Assembly (NCBI GenBank): GCA_004554255.1
Contig: SFNC01000022.1
Location: 1-31,347, forward strand
Direction of reading: 5' to 3'
Length of the DNA: 31,347 nucleotides
DNA from: Bacteroidales bacterium
Lineage (GTDB): Bacteria > Bacteroidota > Bacteroidia > Bacteroidales > Muribaculaceae
The position numbers and the translations under genes are program-made. Shown here in pieces: positions 1 to 7,937 of this stretch (position 1 is its first letter; the number at the start of each line of letters is the position of its first letter). The notes under the pieces were generated by a model. That model did not search any database. It was not told the origin of the DNA and worked only from the letters and a program-made list of their open reading frames with translations.

Positions 1-96
1 CAGTCACATAGCCCGCTATGCTCCTTCACCTGCAAGACTAAATCTGACCGAAATCTGCGACCCCTGCGTTAACAAATATTGGGGAACGGGGTCTTA
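1..96 (-). repeat. Intergenic modular repeat, copy 1 (L module, cut by window start)
   Basis: Bases 1-80 are, by eye, identical over 80/80 positions to the reverse complement of 22664-22743. Bases 81-96 carry the shared terminal sequence GGGGAACGGGGTCTTA. The L module contains the perfect small hairpin CATAGC-GG-GCTATG at 7-20 (read on either strand) and a twice-repeated CAGATTT on the minus strand. The element's outer end points right, towards the glycosidase gene that starts 17 bases later, so any promoter for that gene must lie in or very near this repeat. No open reading frame or transposase is associated with it. The left part is missing because the window begins inside it. Confidence 0.85.
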
Positions 97-112
97 TAAC
101 CACATTTAAACC

Positions 113-2482
113 ATGAAAAAATTACTATCACTGCTGTTTATCCTGGCGGCACCTGCCGCCGGCGCACGCTCCACAATGACAGTGGCCTCCGTGGAGTACA
201 ATGTAGACACTGTTTACCATGCCACCGTAGGTCCCGGCACCACACAGACCCAGCTGCGCCTCACCGGCGCCAATCCTGCTCTGGACGTATTCTATCTCAC
301 AGTAGACAAAACCACACCGGGAGTATCGTTCCGCGTCGTATCGGCACAGGATAAGGTGGCCGGAGGCATGACGGTACGCAAGATGGCCGAGAGCCACTCC
401 TCGGGCTCACGCCTTTTCTTCGCCGGCGTTAACGGCGACTTCTACGCCACTTCCGGAACAGCCACCAACGGCTCCTCGGTTGTTGGCACTCCCACCGCCG
501 CCACCATCTGCGGCGGCGAGATATACAAGACCTCGAATTCAAACTACCAGTTCTCGGTGGACACCGAGGGCGTGGCACGCGTGTGCCGCCTCAACTTTTA
601 CACCGGCACTGCACAGAAAGGCGATGCCGTGACACTGTTCAAAGGCGTCAACGTAAGCTCTCCCGCAAACGGAATCACACTTTACACCCCGCGCTACTGG
701 GGGTCGGCAAACCAGCAGGACTATGCCGGCGCATGCCACCAGGTGAGCGCACGCCTCGCCGACGGCAGCAGTTTTACCGCCGGCGGAGAATTTGACCTGG
801 TGGTGACCTCCGAACCGGCCACCGACGGCGACATGACAATCCCCGAGGACGGCTTTGTGATTCACGGCCGCGGAACTTCCACCACAGGGTGCAACACGGG
901 CGCAGATGCCTTTGTGGCCGCTCTGAAGCCGGGCGATGTAGTGCACTTCAACAATATCATCCTTACCCCCGAGGGCGAGGCCATTCATCCCACCGATGTG
1001 GTTTCCGGCAACCCCAAGAATGTGGGCAACGGCAAGAACCTGAACAGCGAGGGTGAGCGCGGCGACGCGTCATCGCGCCATCCCAGAACCATGATCGGCG
1101 TCAGCGCCGACGGCAACAAGGTGATAATGATGGTTGTGGACGGACGCAGCACCAGCTCGGGCGGCATTGCCACCGGCATGGGCGCCGACATCATGATTTA
1201 TGCCGGAGCCGCCGAGGCTGTGAACCTGGATGGCGGTGGCTCGTCCACACTGTACACTAAGGCCTTCGGCGTACGCAACAAGTGCAGCGATGGCTCTGAA
1301 CGCGCAGTTGGAAACGCCATTTTCGCCGTACTGGACGCTCCGGAGGACAATGAAATCGCCGCCATCTCCTTCCGCGACTGGGCTGTCACCGTTCCATATT
1401 ATGGCCTGTACACCCCCGTGATTTACGGATACAACAAATACGGCAAGCTGGTCAGCGACAATGTAACCGGCTATACACTGTCCTACAGCGCAGGAGATGT
1501 CTCTGCCGACAAGGCGTCCATAACCGCCACTCAGAAAGGATGTTACGCCCTGACAGCTACCTACGGCGGTGCCACAGCCTCCATTCCCGTGACTGTGATG
1601 GAATCGGATGGCGCACGGGCCAAATACCCGGATGTCATTCTCAACGGCAAGAAATCCTGGACCGCCGAAATTGTCGCCCCCTGCGGCAGCGACATGCTCC
1701 CGGTATCAGCCGAACCGTACGACTGGTCAACTGACAACGCTGACGTCGCAACTGTGGACGAGCACGGAAAAGTGACTCCGGTCGCCGACGGCAAATGCGT
1801 TATCACCGGCACCGACGGCGCCGCCACGATTACCATAAACGCCACCGTGGAGACGCCTGCCACGTCCGTAATGGCCCTTGAGCCGACGCATACCCTTGAC
1901 CCCTGGACTTTCAGCGGCACCGGCATCGCCACGGGATTCACCACAACGGTACTGGACAACGGTTTCGCCACGGATTTCAAAATTTCCTCGACACGCGGTA
2001 CCAAATTCACCGCCAAAACATCGCTGCCGACATTCAGCCACCCCAAGGCGCTGCAGATTCGCCTGACCCCGAAGGACGTGAGCGTGACAAAGGTGGCGGT
2101 TAGAGTGAAAGCCGCCAACGAGTCGCGCACAAGCGACATCACCATCACGGATCCCACAGCCGCCAACGAGACCAACACCCTGAGAATCAACCTTGCCGAC
2201 AAGTTCAATCTCTCGGACATAGGTATCTATCCCATTACCGTTAGCGAGCTCAACTTCTACCTCAGTGGCAAGACCAACACCGACTATCGCCTGGAAGTCC
2301 CCGGCATAGAGGCTGTGTACGATGAGGCGGATTTAGACGCCATAGAGGGCATTATCGCCGACGACACCCCGGCCGGTGCGACCCCCGCCACGTGGTATAA
2401 CCTCCAGGGCATCCCCGTGGCCGACCCCACGGCTCCCGGCCTCTACATCTCCTCCCGCGGCGACAAACTCATCGTCAAATAA
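113..2482 (+). CDS. Secreted phosphodiester glycosidase (NAGPA-like) with Ig-like domain and C-terminal sorting-like tail
   Basis: This is a 789-residue exported protein. Residues 1-18 form a signal peptide (MKKLLSLLFILAAPAAGA). Residues ~80-410 resemble the phosphodiester glycosidase family, named for N-acetylglucosamine-1-phosphodiester alpha-N-acetylglucosaminidase. The hallmark is the late motif NLDGGGSSTLY with D373-GGG-SS, together with the earlier VNGDFY and RHPRTMIG segments. Residues ~515-585 look like a bacterial Ig-like (Big_2) domain (STDNADVATVDEHGKV). The last ~30 residues (WYNLQGIPV...GLYI...GDKLIVK) match the C-terminal tails common on secreted Bacteroidetes proteins. Family knowledge suggests cleavage of sugar-phosphodiester bonds outside the cytoplasm; the real substrate is not evident. 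The gene stands alone, followed by a strong terminator and bracketed by repeat copies. Start: the ATG directly precedes the signal peptide. Confidence 0.85.
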   Translation: MKKLLSLLFILAAPAAGARSTMTVASVEYNVDTVYHATVGPGTTQTQLRLTGANPALDVFYLTVDKTTPGVSFRVVSAQDKVAGGMTVRKMAESHSSGSRLFFAGVNGDFYATSGTATNGSSVVGTPTAATICGGEIYKTSNSNYQFSVDTEGVARVCRLNFYTGTAQKGDAVTLFKGVNVSSPANGITLYTPRYWGSANQQDYAGACHQVSARLADGSSFTAGGEFDLVVTSEPATDGDMTIPEDGFVIHGRGTSTTGCNTGADAFVAALKPGDVVHFNNIILTPEGEAIHPTDVVSGNPKNVGNGKNLNSEGERGDASSRHPRTMIGVSADGNKVIMMVVDGRSTSSGGIATGMGADIMIYAGAAEAVNLDGGGSSTLYTKAFGVRNKCSDGSERAVGNAIFAVLDAPEDNEIAAISFRDWAVTVPYYGLYTPVIYGYNKYGKLVSDNVTGYTLSYSAGDVSADKASITATQKGCYALTATYGGATASIPVTVMESDGARAKYPDVILNGKKSWTAEIVAPCGSDMLPVSAEPYDWSTDNADVATVDEHGKVTPVADGKCVITGTDGAATITINATVETPATSVMALEPTHTLDPWTFSGTGIATGFTTTVLDNGFATDFKISSTRGTKFTAKTSLPTFSHPKALQIRLTPKDVSVTKVAVRVKAANESRTSDITITDPTAANETNTLRINLADKFNLSDIGIYPITVSELNFYLSGKTNTDYRLEVPGIEAVYDEADLDAIEGIIADDTPAGATPATWYNLQGIPVADPTAPGLYISSRGDKLIVK

Positions 2483-2519
2483 CCCCAAGGGAGAAATAAA
2501 CCCAAGGGTACCATAACAC

Positions 2520-2565
2520 AGAAATGTCAGTTTTTTGCAGGTAAAAAACTGACATTTCTATTTTT
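2520..2565 (+). terminator. Rho-independent terminator after the glycosidase gene
   Basis: A perfect 17-bp inverted repeat (AGAAATGTCAGTTTTTT at 2520-2536 and its complement at 2543-2559) surrounds the 6-nt loop GCAGGT and is followed by ATTTTT. The arms themselves end in T and A runs, so it could act on both strands. It lies 38 bases past the glycosidase stop codon. Confidence 0.85.
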
Positions 2566-2616
2566 AGCTTCCCCCAAAAAGACTCCAAAACGCGTTTTGT
2601 AAATTTTGCAACTCAT

Positions 2617-2721
2617 TAAGACCCCGTTCCCCAATATTCAACTGAAAAGAGATTCAAAATAATTTTTTTAATAATCATTTTGGGAAAGTCATCTTTGTAA
2701 TAATCACTTTTGGGGACGGGT
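2617..2721 (+). repeat. Degenerate short copy of the intergenic repeat (copy 2)
   Basis: 2617-2638 reads TAAGACCCCGTTCCCCAATATT, matching the element end seen at 1-96 and 22840-22854. After that the sequence departs from the L and R modules and becomes AT-rich. At 2706-2721 there is an inverted, imperfect counterpart (ACTTTTGGGGACGGGT) that could be a decayed opposite end, giving an element of about 105 bp. The left end is well supported; the right boundary is inferred. The rest of the 2483-2783 gap holds two terminators and a 14-bp perfect palindrome CAAAACGCGTTTTG at 2586-2599. Confidence 0.6.
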
Positions 2722-2722
2722 G

Positions 2723-2757
2723 AAAAAAAGGATACCCGAAGGGGGCATCCTTTTTTA
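2723..2757 (-). terminator. Rho-independent terminator of the ferredoxin gene
   Basis: Read on the minus strand, GGATGCCC pairs with GGGTATCC (one G-T wobble) around a CCTTC loop and is followed by a run of seven T. An A-run before the stem pairs with the T-run. It begins 27 bases after the ferredoxin stop codon, the usual place for an intrinsic terminator. Confidence 0.85.
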
Positions 2758-2783
2758 CGCGTTACTACAGAGTGTGCCTGCTA

Positions 2784-2957
2784 TCAATTCGGAGCCTCGA
2801 TGGCACCGGTGGGGCATACTTCTGCGCAAGATCCGCACTCAATGCAGGTGTCGGGATCAATCTGATAGTGCTCTGCACCGGCTGAGATAGCCTGTACGGG
2901 GCAAACGGGCTCGCAGGTGCCGCATGACACGCAAGAGTCGGTAATTACGTAAGCCAT
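2784..2957 (-). CDS. 2x[4Fe-4S] ferredoxin, 57 aa
   Basis: A small electron carrier with two complete CxxCxxCxxxCP motifs: C9-C12-C15-C19-P (CVSCGTCEPVCP) and C38-C41-C44-C48-P (CIECGSCAEVCP). This is the classic clostridial-type bacterial ferredoxin layout, and 57 residues is the full family length. The protein starts MAYVITDSC and ends GAIEAPN. In anaerobes such proteins pass low-potential electrons between oxidoreductases such as pyruvate:ferredoxin oxidoreductase and Rnf or hydrogenase; no partner is encoded beside it. It is a single-gene unit with a convincing promoter upstream (3030-3061) and its own terminator (2723-2757). The following receptor gene is on the same strand but further upstream. 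Confidence 0.97.
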   Translation of the reverse strand: MAYVITDSCVSCGTCEPVCPVQAISAGAEHYQIDPDTCIECGSCAEVCPTGAIEAPN

Positions 2958-3029
2958 AATTGTCTGTTATTAAAGTTATTAGTTAATATAATGCTTTATT
3001 CAGGGTATAACCTGCTGTCAAGCATTGTG

Positions 3030-3061
3030 CAAAAATACTACATTTTGGGTATACTACCAAA
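3030..3061 (-). promoter_or_regulatory. Bacteroidetes-type promoter for the ferredoxin gene
   Basis: On the minus strand, TTTG (complement of 3058-3061) is followed after 20 nt by TATTTTTG (complement of 3030-3037). This fits the sigma-ABfr consensus TTTG, 19-21 nt, TAnnTTTG. It leaves a leader of about 65-70 nt before the ferredoxin ATG. Confidence 0.6.
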
Positions 3062-3080
3062 ATTTTCCTGTAATTTTTCG

Positions 3081-5330
3081 TTAATTCTGAGCGAAATACA
3101 AGCGCAGAGTACCGCCTATGCTCCAGGGATTGGCACGCTGTACAAAGCTGCTGCCTACGGAGGTGAAATAGAAGGTATTGTACTTGGTGTTGGTGATATT
3201 GGAGCCCCAGAGCATAACCGAGCACAGGCGGTGTTCGAAAGTGACCGAGGCGTTCAATGTGGCGTAGAACGGCTGACGCACAGTGTTTGCGTCGTCCCAC
3301 CAGATGTCTCCGGCAGCACGGGTATTGGCGTTTATGGTGGTGGTCACGCCCAAGAATGTCCAGGGGAGGAGATAGTCGGCGGAGGCGAAGAGAGTGTGCG
3401 CGGGTGCGTACGGCAGGCGCTTGCCCTTTAGGTCCATGCGGCCGTTGTTGTATCTGGTGAACTCGGCGTTGGTGAAACCGTATGCGGCGCGCAGCGACAG
3501 GCCTTTTGCGGGGCGCCACATCATGGTGGCCTCCACGCCGTAGCTGCGCGTGCGGCCGGCATTGGTCATGACGCGGCCGGTGGTGGTTCCGTCCGGAAAT
3601 ACCGTGAGCTGCTGGTCGCGGCAGTGGATGAGGAATCCGGTGATCTCGGCATTGAACTTGCTGCCGGGGGCATATCCAACGGACACCTCGTAGGTGTTGG
3701 CGACCTCGGGCTTGTAAGAGAGGATGTCGTCAACGTCATAATCGGCATCCTGACCCATTGAGGACATCATCTGCTGCAGCAATACATCGCTGAACATCTG
3801 CACGTTGTATCCGCCGGCCTTGTATCCGCGTGCAGCGGCGCCGCGCAGCTCCCAGTCGCCTGCATTCCATGTTACCGAAAGCTGCGGCAACAGCTGGTTG
3901 AAAGTCTGCGACAGGCTTCCGCTCTCGTCAATATTAATCTCGCGCGTGGCTACGGGCACCATTCCGCCGGGGCCGGGGCGCATCATTGTTGCCGATGTGT
4001 TCACGCGGCTGTTGTAGTCCAGTCCGACATGCTCTATGTCCCATCGCAGACCGCCCTGGAAGGTGACATTGCGCAGGCGGTAAGTGCTCTGGTGGTAGAG
4101 GGCGAATCCGCCGTTGCGGATGTCGAACTTGCTGCCTAACAGCATGCTGCGCTCGTCCCACTTCAGCTTCATTCCGGCGGGCAGGTTAGAGTTTATGTTG
4201 CCTTCGATGAGAGTAGCGATGCCGTCGTCGCCGAAAGTTACGGGGGCCTTCATGTCCGAGGGTTTATAGAATCCGAAGGCGCCTAAAAGCCACTCATATT
4301 TGCCGGAAGCGCGCAGGCCCTTGGCGAAGATGTCCTGTGTGATGGTCCACTCACGGCGTTTCTGTGTCAGCGTGAACATGCTGCGGGGGCTGAAATCCTG
4401 GTCAAGGGTCATGTTGTCGTCCAGATATTGCAGTGACGTCACGGAAGTTGCTATCATTCGCTGACCGGTGTAGCTGACGGTGAGGCCGTCCGAGAAACCG
4501 AATCGGCGGTAGAAGGTGGTATCGTTGTATGCGATGCGTCCCAGTTCCATGTTCTCGTAGGGATAGCCGCTCTGCTTGGAGCCGGAGATTCGGAACGAAT
4601 TGGATAGCGACCACCTGCTGTGCGGGTGCCAGGAAAGTTTCCACCGCAGGGCCGCCTGCTGCTCGCGTCCGCAGTCGCGGTCGCCGGGACGCTCGTCGTT
4701 CTTGTAGAATCCGTCGGTGATTCCGATGCTGCCCACTACTGCCGTGGCAAGCTTCCCGGAGAGTTTGCCATACCATCCGGCCGAGGCGTTGGCGGTATTG
4801 GCGCGTCCGAAGTCGGCCTTGACACGGAAACCGTTATAATCCCACGGCGACATGGTGTAAATATTCACCTGTCCGGCCATGGAGTTACGGCCGTTAAGCA
4901 CTGAGCGTGTGCCGCGCAGCACCTCTATCTTGCTAATGTCCTCAAGGTCGAAGTCATAGCTGTCCTTGTTGAGATACGGCACATTGTCCACATTCAGGCC
5001 CACTACGGGCTGGTCTATGCGAGCGCCGAGTCCGCGTACGTAAATTGAAGATGTCATGCGCGACCCGTACTGTGGCACGAAGAAGTTCGGCGTCACCTCG
5101 CTCATATTGCGCACCGTGGTGATACGATAAGTTTCCAGGTCCCGGCCTTCCACCACGGTTTCCAGGCCATTTCCATCATCGGGCATCTGTTTAAGGCCCA
5201 CTACTTCCACATCACGCAGATGTGTCACATATTTCCCGGAATCGGCCGCGGCAGATTCGCCGTACATTGCCGCCGGGACAGACGAACAAACCACTGTAAC
5301 GACAGCGGTAGAGATTGATTTAATATTCAT
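3081..5330 (-). CDS. TonB-dependent outer membrane receptor
   Basis: A 749-residue receptor, typical length for siderophore, heme or vitamin B12-type importers. The N-terminus (MNIKSISTAVVTVVCSSVPAAMYG) is a signal peptide. The plug domain runs over roughly residues 40-165, with SSIYVRGLGARIDQPVVGLNVDNVPY and the hallmark ISKIEVLRGTRSVLNGRNSMAGQVNI. The rest is a beta-barrel with alternating aromatic segments ending SIGGTLRLYFAQN. It lacks the N-terminal carboxypeptidase-like domain of SusC proteins and has no SusD partner next to it, which argues against a glycan importer. An upstream in-frame TTG at 5348 exists, but the ATG at 5330 directly precedes the signal peptide and follows a promoter. 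Substrate unknown. It is divergent from the sigma factor gene 147 bases away; a link is possible but no FecR-like gene is present. Confidence 0.93.
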   Translation of the reverse strand: MNIKSISTAVVTVVCSSVPAAMYGESAAADSGKYVTHLRDVEVVGLKQMPDDGNGLETVVEGRDLETYRITTVRNMSEVTPNFFVPQYGSRMTSSIYVRGLGARIDQPVVGLNVDNVPYLNKDSYDFDLEDISKIEVLRGTRSVLNGRNSMAGQVNIYTMSPWDYNGFRVKADFGRANTANASAGWYGKLSGKLATAVVGSIGITDGFYKNDERPGDRDCGREQQAALRWKLSWHPHSRWSLSNSFRISGSKQSGYPYENMELGRIAYNDTTFYRRFGFSDGLTVSYTGQRMIATSVTSLQYLDDNMTLDQDFSPRSMFTLTQKRREWTITQDIFAKGLRASGKYEWLLGAFGFYKPSDMKAPVTFGDDGIATLIEGNINSNLPAGMKLKWDERSMLLGSKFDIRNGGFALYHQSTYRLRNVTFQGGLRWDIEHVGLDYNSRVNTSATMMRPGPGGMVPVATREINIDESGSLSQTFNQLLPQLSVTWNAGDWELRGAAARGYKAGGYNVQMFSDVLLQQMMSSMGQDADYDVDDILSYKPEVANTYEVSVGYAPGSKFNAEITGFLIHCRDQQLTVFPDGTTTGRVMTNAGRTRSYGVEATMMWRPAKGLSLRAAYGFTNAEFTRYNNGRMDLKGKRLPYAPAHTLFASADYLLPWTFLGVTTTINANTRAAGDIWWDDANTVRQPFYATLNASVTFEHRLCSVMLWGSNITNTKYNTFYFTSVGSSFVQRANPWSIGGTLRLYFAQN

Positions 5331-5336
5331 AGCGCA

Positions 5337-5366
5337 CAAAATTAGCAAAAAAAAATGTTAAGACAA
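5337..5366 (-). promoter_or_regulatory. Promoter for the TonB-dependent receptor
   Basis: On the minus strand, TTG (complement of 5364-5366) is followed after 19 nt, including a run of nine T, by TAATTTTG (complement of 5337-5344), matching TAnnTTTG. The -7 box ends only 6 bases before the ATG, so the transcript would have an extremely short leader or none. Confidence 0.55.
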
Positions 5367-5477
5367 CTATTATTCCTATTAAATCCGCTTTTTTTGTTGT
5401 AAATTTGCAGGGCAAAGCGCCTAAACCGCTCCGGCGCTACTCATTTAACGCAAAAAAAGCCCAATCAGACCCCGCCC

Positions 5478-6041
5478 ATGGCCACCCCCGAGAACACAAA
5501 AGACGAAGAAACACTTGTCCGCCGCCTGCAACAGCCGCAGACATGCCGCGCCGCGTTCAACGAGGTGATGCGTCTGTATTCCGAACCGATTTACCACCAG
5601 ATACGCCGCCTGGTCCAGAACCACGACGACGCCAACGACCTGCTGCAGAACACCTTTCTGAAAGCCTGGCAGAATCTGGAGTACTTCCGCGGCGATGCGC
5701 GCCTGAGCACCTGGCTTTACAAAATCGCCATCAACGAATCCCTGACCTTCCTGGCCCGCGAGCGCAAACGCTACGCCATGAGCATGGACGACCAGGAATC
5801 GGCGCTGGCAAACATGATTGAGGCCGACAGCTACTTCGACGGCGATGCCGCCGCCGAGCTGTTGCGCAAAGCGGTGCTTACCCTGCCCGAAAAGCAGAGA
5901 ATAGTGTTCAACATGAAGTATTTCGACGAGATGAAGTACGAGGAAATCTCAGAAATTCTCGGCACGACTGTAGGCGCCCTAAAAGCCTCCTACCATCTGG
6001 CAGTCAAAAAAATAGAGAAATATATAGAAGAGCATCGCTGA
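5478..6041 (+). CDS. ECF-type RNA polymerase sigma factor (sigma-70 family)
   Basis: A 187-residue alternative sigma factor. Region 2 covers about residues 25-95, with DDANDLLQNTFLKAWQNLEYFRG and STWLYKIAINESLTFLARERKR, the core-binding and -10-recognition helices. Region 4 covers about residues 128-185, with LPEKQRIVFNMKYFDEMKYEEISEILG followed by the recognition helix TTVGALKASYHLAVKKIEKYI. No region 1.1 or 3 is present, as expected for the ECF group. The gene starts a three-gene plus-strand group with a small membrane protein and a Spy-like periplasmic protein, an arrangement familiar in Bacteroidales that suggests an envelope-stress role. A TAAATTTG box at 5400-5407 could be its -7 element, but no clear -33 partner was found. 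Target genes cannot be told from the sequence. Confidence 0.93.
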   Translation: MATPENTKDEETLVRRLQQPQTCRAAFNEVMRLYSEPIYHQIRRLVQNHDDANDLLQNTFLKAWQNLEYFRGDARLSTWLYKIAINESLTFLARERKRYAMSMDDQESALANMIEADSYFDGDAAAELLRKAVLTLPEKQRIVFNMKYFDEMKYEEISEILGTTVGALKASYHLAVKKIEKYIEEHR

Positions 6042-6132
6042 TTCCGACGCAAAAAAAATCCGGATGCCGATTAAACCAAATGGCCGGCCGGATGTCAAAA
6101 ACCCAACAAGACTTCAAAAACGCCCATAAATA

Positions 6133-6600
6133 ATGAAACAAGAGAACGAAAATATACTCGACAAATTCAGCAGAAAGGACGGGTTAACTGTCCCTGAAGG
6201 CTATTTTGACGATTTTGCCAAGCGTATGGCCGCGCAATTGCCTCAACGGCCCGAGCTGGAGACTCCGGCGCCACAGAAACGCACAATGTGGCACACGGTG
6301 CGCCCCTACGTATATATGGCAGCCATGTTTATGGGTGTCTGGTGCATGCTAAGCCTGTTCACCAAGTTCACCGGGGCTGCGGACAAACTCAGTATCGACG
6401 CCAATCCCGAGCTTGCCACGGCGGTCTCCAACGAGCGGTTTGTTGAGGATTATGTGATTGACGACATCAACGAATACGATATTTACGACAGCATGGTCTC
6501 GGACAGCATTGACCTGGATAACCTGGGCGAGTCGCTTGACTCCATGGACTTTAGCGAGATGGAACAGACCGACACCCCGGCACCGATTCTCCCGCAATAA
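6133..6600 (+). CDS. Single-pass membrane protein, candidate anti-sigma/partner of the ECF sigma factor
   Basis: A 155-residue protein with no recognised enzymatic domain. The N-terminal ~55 residues are cytoplasmic in character and include the segment LTVPEGYFDDFAKRM, which I associate with proteins encoded after sigE in Bacteroidales. One membrane span lies at ~60-80 (YVYMAAMFMGVWCMLSLF). The C-terminal half is strongly acidic (DDINEYDIYDSMVSDSIDLDNL) and predicted to face the periplasm. The position, 91 bases behind the sigma gene, plus the cytoplasm-membrane-periplasm topology, makes a sigma-regulating role reasonable. No zinc-binding anti-sigma (HxxxCxxC) motif is visible, so this is inference only. 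The next gene starts within 25 bases. Confidence 0.75.
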   Translation: MKQENENILDKFSRKDGLTVPEGYFDDFAKRMAAQLPQRPELETPAPQKRTMWHTVRPYVYMAAMFMGVWCMLSLFTKFTGAADKLSIDANPELATAVSNERFVEDYVIDDINEYDIYDSMVSDSIDLDNLGESLDSMDFSEMEQTDTPAPILPQ

Positions 6601-6621
6601 ATAATGACCGACCACTTGACA

Positions 6622-7098
6622 ATGACACGCAAATTATTCATCATAATTGCCATTCTGGCATCATTCTCCCTCTCCACTTTCGCGCAGCGCACACGCCTCT
6701 CCGGCGAGCAACTGAAACAAGGGCTTGCCGAGATGCGCGCGTACAAACACCGTCTGCTCATCAAAGAACTGGACCTTACGAAAGAGCAGGAACAGAAATT
6801 CTTTGACATCTATGACAAAATGGATGACGAGCTGATAACGACCGGCCTCGAGACCCGAGAGCTGGAACGCAAGACGCTTGAAAACGAAAAGGCCACCGAC
6901 ACCGAGTGCGAGGCCGTGGCGCGCACGCTTTTTGAACAGAAAAAGAAAGAATCCGACATAGAGCTGAGTTACTACGACCGCCTCGCAGAGGTCCTGACGC
7001 CGCGTCAGCTTCTGAAACTCAAGTCGGTAGAACGCCGCATAGCGATGAACCTTGCCAAGTACCACGGCCGCCGCGCCCATGGCGGCAAACAGAAATAA
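6622..7098 (+). CDS. Periplasmic Spy/CpxP-like protein
   Basis: A 158-residue exported protein. Residues 1-21 (MTRKLFIIIAILASFSLSTFA) form a signal peptide, which favours the ATG at 6622 over an in-frame ATG at 6604. The mature part is almost all charged helix and carries two LTxxQ-like motifs: DLTKEQEQKF near residue 50 and VLTPRQLLKL near residue 130. These are the signature of Spy/CpxP-family proteins, which bind or sense misfolded periplasmic proteins. The spacing (2LTPxQ, ~80 residues apart) fits. It is the third gene of the sigma factor group, consistent with an envelope-stress output or sensor. A basic tail (YHGRRAHGGKQK) ends the protein. Confidence 0.8.
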   Translation: MTRKLFIIIAILASFSLSTFAQRTRLSGEQLKQGLAEMRAYKHRLLIKELDLTKEQEQKFFDIYDKMDDELITTGLETRELERKTLENEKATDTECEAVARTLFEQKKKESDIELSYYDRLAEVLTPRQLLKLKSVERRIAMNLAKYHGRRAHGGKQK

Positions 7099-7193
7099 AA
7101 ATCCCACCCATACACACAGGGAAAACGCATACAGACCTGGGCGCTGACAGAAGCGTCACGCCACCCTAATGCACACAGAATTCCTCATAACTC

Positions 7194-7218
7194 AGGGCTG
7201 TCCCGCCGGGACAGCCCT
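7194..7218. terminator. Perfect hairpin between convergent genes, possible terminator
   Basis: AGGGCTGTCCC (7194-7204) and GGGACAGCCCT (7208-7218) form an 11-bp GC-rich perfect stem with a 3-nt GCC loop. It lies between the ends of the Spy-like gene (plus) and the ABC ATPase gene (minus), where a bidirectional terminator is expected. It lacks a clear T-run on either side, so termination ability is uncertain. Confidence 0.5.
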
Positions 7219-7250
7219 ACCTGTGTATATACTCATATATAGTTTTTACA

Positions 7251-7937
7251 TTAATCGTCGTCGCAGTCCACGTGCACGCCGTGGTGGCGCGCCGTGCACT
7301 CGTGCAGGCAGTGGTCCACGATGAAATGACGGTTTGCCATGCCCGATATGGCAGACATCTCATGCGACACCAGCACTATGGTAGTGGTGCGGGCAAGCTC
7401 GCTTATCAGCTCGTACAGCCGCGCCTCAAAGCGTTTGTCTATGTAACTGAGCGGCTCGTCGAGCACCAGCAGCTGCGGCCCGGCAATGATGGCCCGGCCC
7501 AACAGCGCGCGCTGCAGCTGACCGCCCGACAATTGCCCTATGGGCTTGCCGGCGTGCTCCTCAAGGCCCATCATGGCTATCGTCTCCCGGAAGCGACGCT
7601 CGCGTTCGTCATTGTTCAGCCCCTTGACGGCAAGCAGTCCGGAGTGTATCACATCCGTTACCGTAACGGGGAAATGCGAGTCAATCTTGTTTTTCTGCGG
7701 CAGATAGCCGATGCGCATGGCGGGGTCGTGGCGCGTAACGGTGCCTCGCACAGGCTTCAGCAGCCCCAAGAGAATGCGCAACAGCGTGGTCTTGCCGCCG
7801 CCGTTGGGACCTGTAATCGCCAAAAAATCGCCGCTGTTTACAGACAGCGAAATGTCCTCAAGTATATTTACGCCCTCCCAGCCCATTGAGACATGGCTGA
7901 GAGTGATAAGCGGCTGTGGTGTTTCGCTATCCTTCAT
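7251..7937 (-). CDS. Zinc/manganese-type ABC transporter ATP-binding protein
   Basis: A 228-residue cytoplasmic ATPase of the ZnuC/MntB group. Walker A is GPNGGGKT at 43-50, the signature is LSGGQ at 136-140, Walker B is LLVLDEP at 156-162 and the H-loop is SH at 191-192. The Q-loop region contains GYLPQKNKIDSHFPVTV, typical of metal importers. The C-terminal tail is rich in potential metal ligands (DHCLHECTARHHGVHVDCDDD: four Cys or more His between 209 and 225), which may bind zinc. Its start overlaps the stop of the binding-protein gene by 4 bases (ATGA), so the two are translationally coupled. No permease gene is next to them, so a membrane subunit must be encoded elsewhere for this to work as an importer. 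Confidence 0.93.
   Translation of the reverse strand: MKDSETPQPLITLSHVSMGWEGVNILEDISLSVNSGDFLAITGPNGGGKTTLLRILLGLLKPVRGTVTRHDPAMRIGYLPQKNKIDSHFPVTVTDVIHSGLLAVKGLNNDERERRFRETIAMMGLEEHAGKPIGQLSGGQLQRALLGRAIIAGPQLLVLDEPLSYIDKRFEARLYELISELARTTTIVLVSHEMSAISGMANRHFIVDHCLHECTARHHGVHVDCDDD

Noticed and set aside
5405..5821. A plus-strand frame overlapping the start of the sigma factor gene
   Set aside because: Arg/Pro-rich out-of-frame translation typical of a shadow; the sigma factor frame has complete regions 2 and 4.
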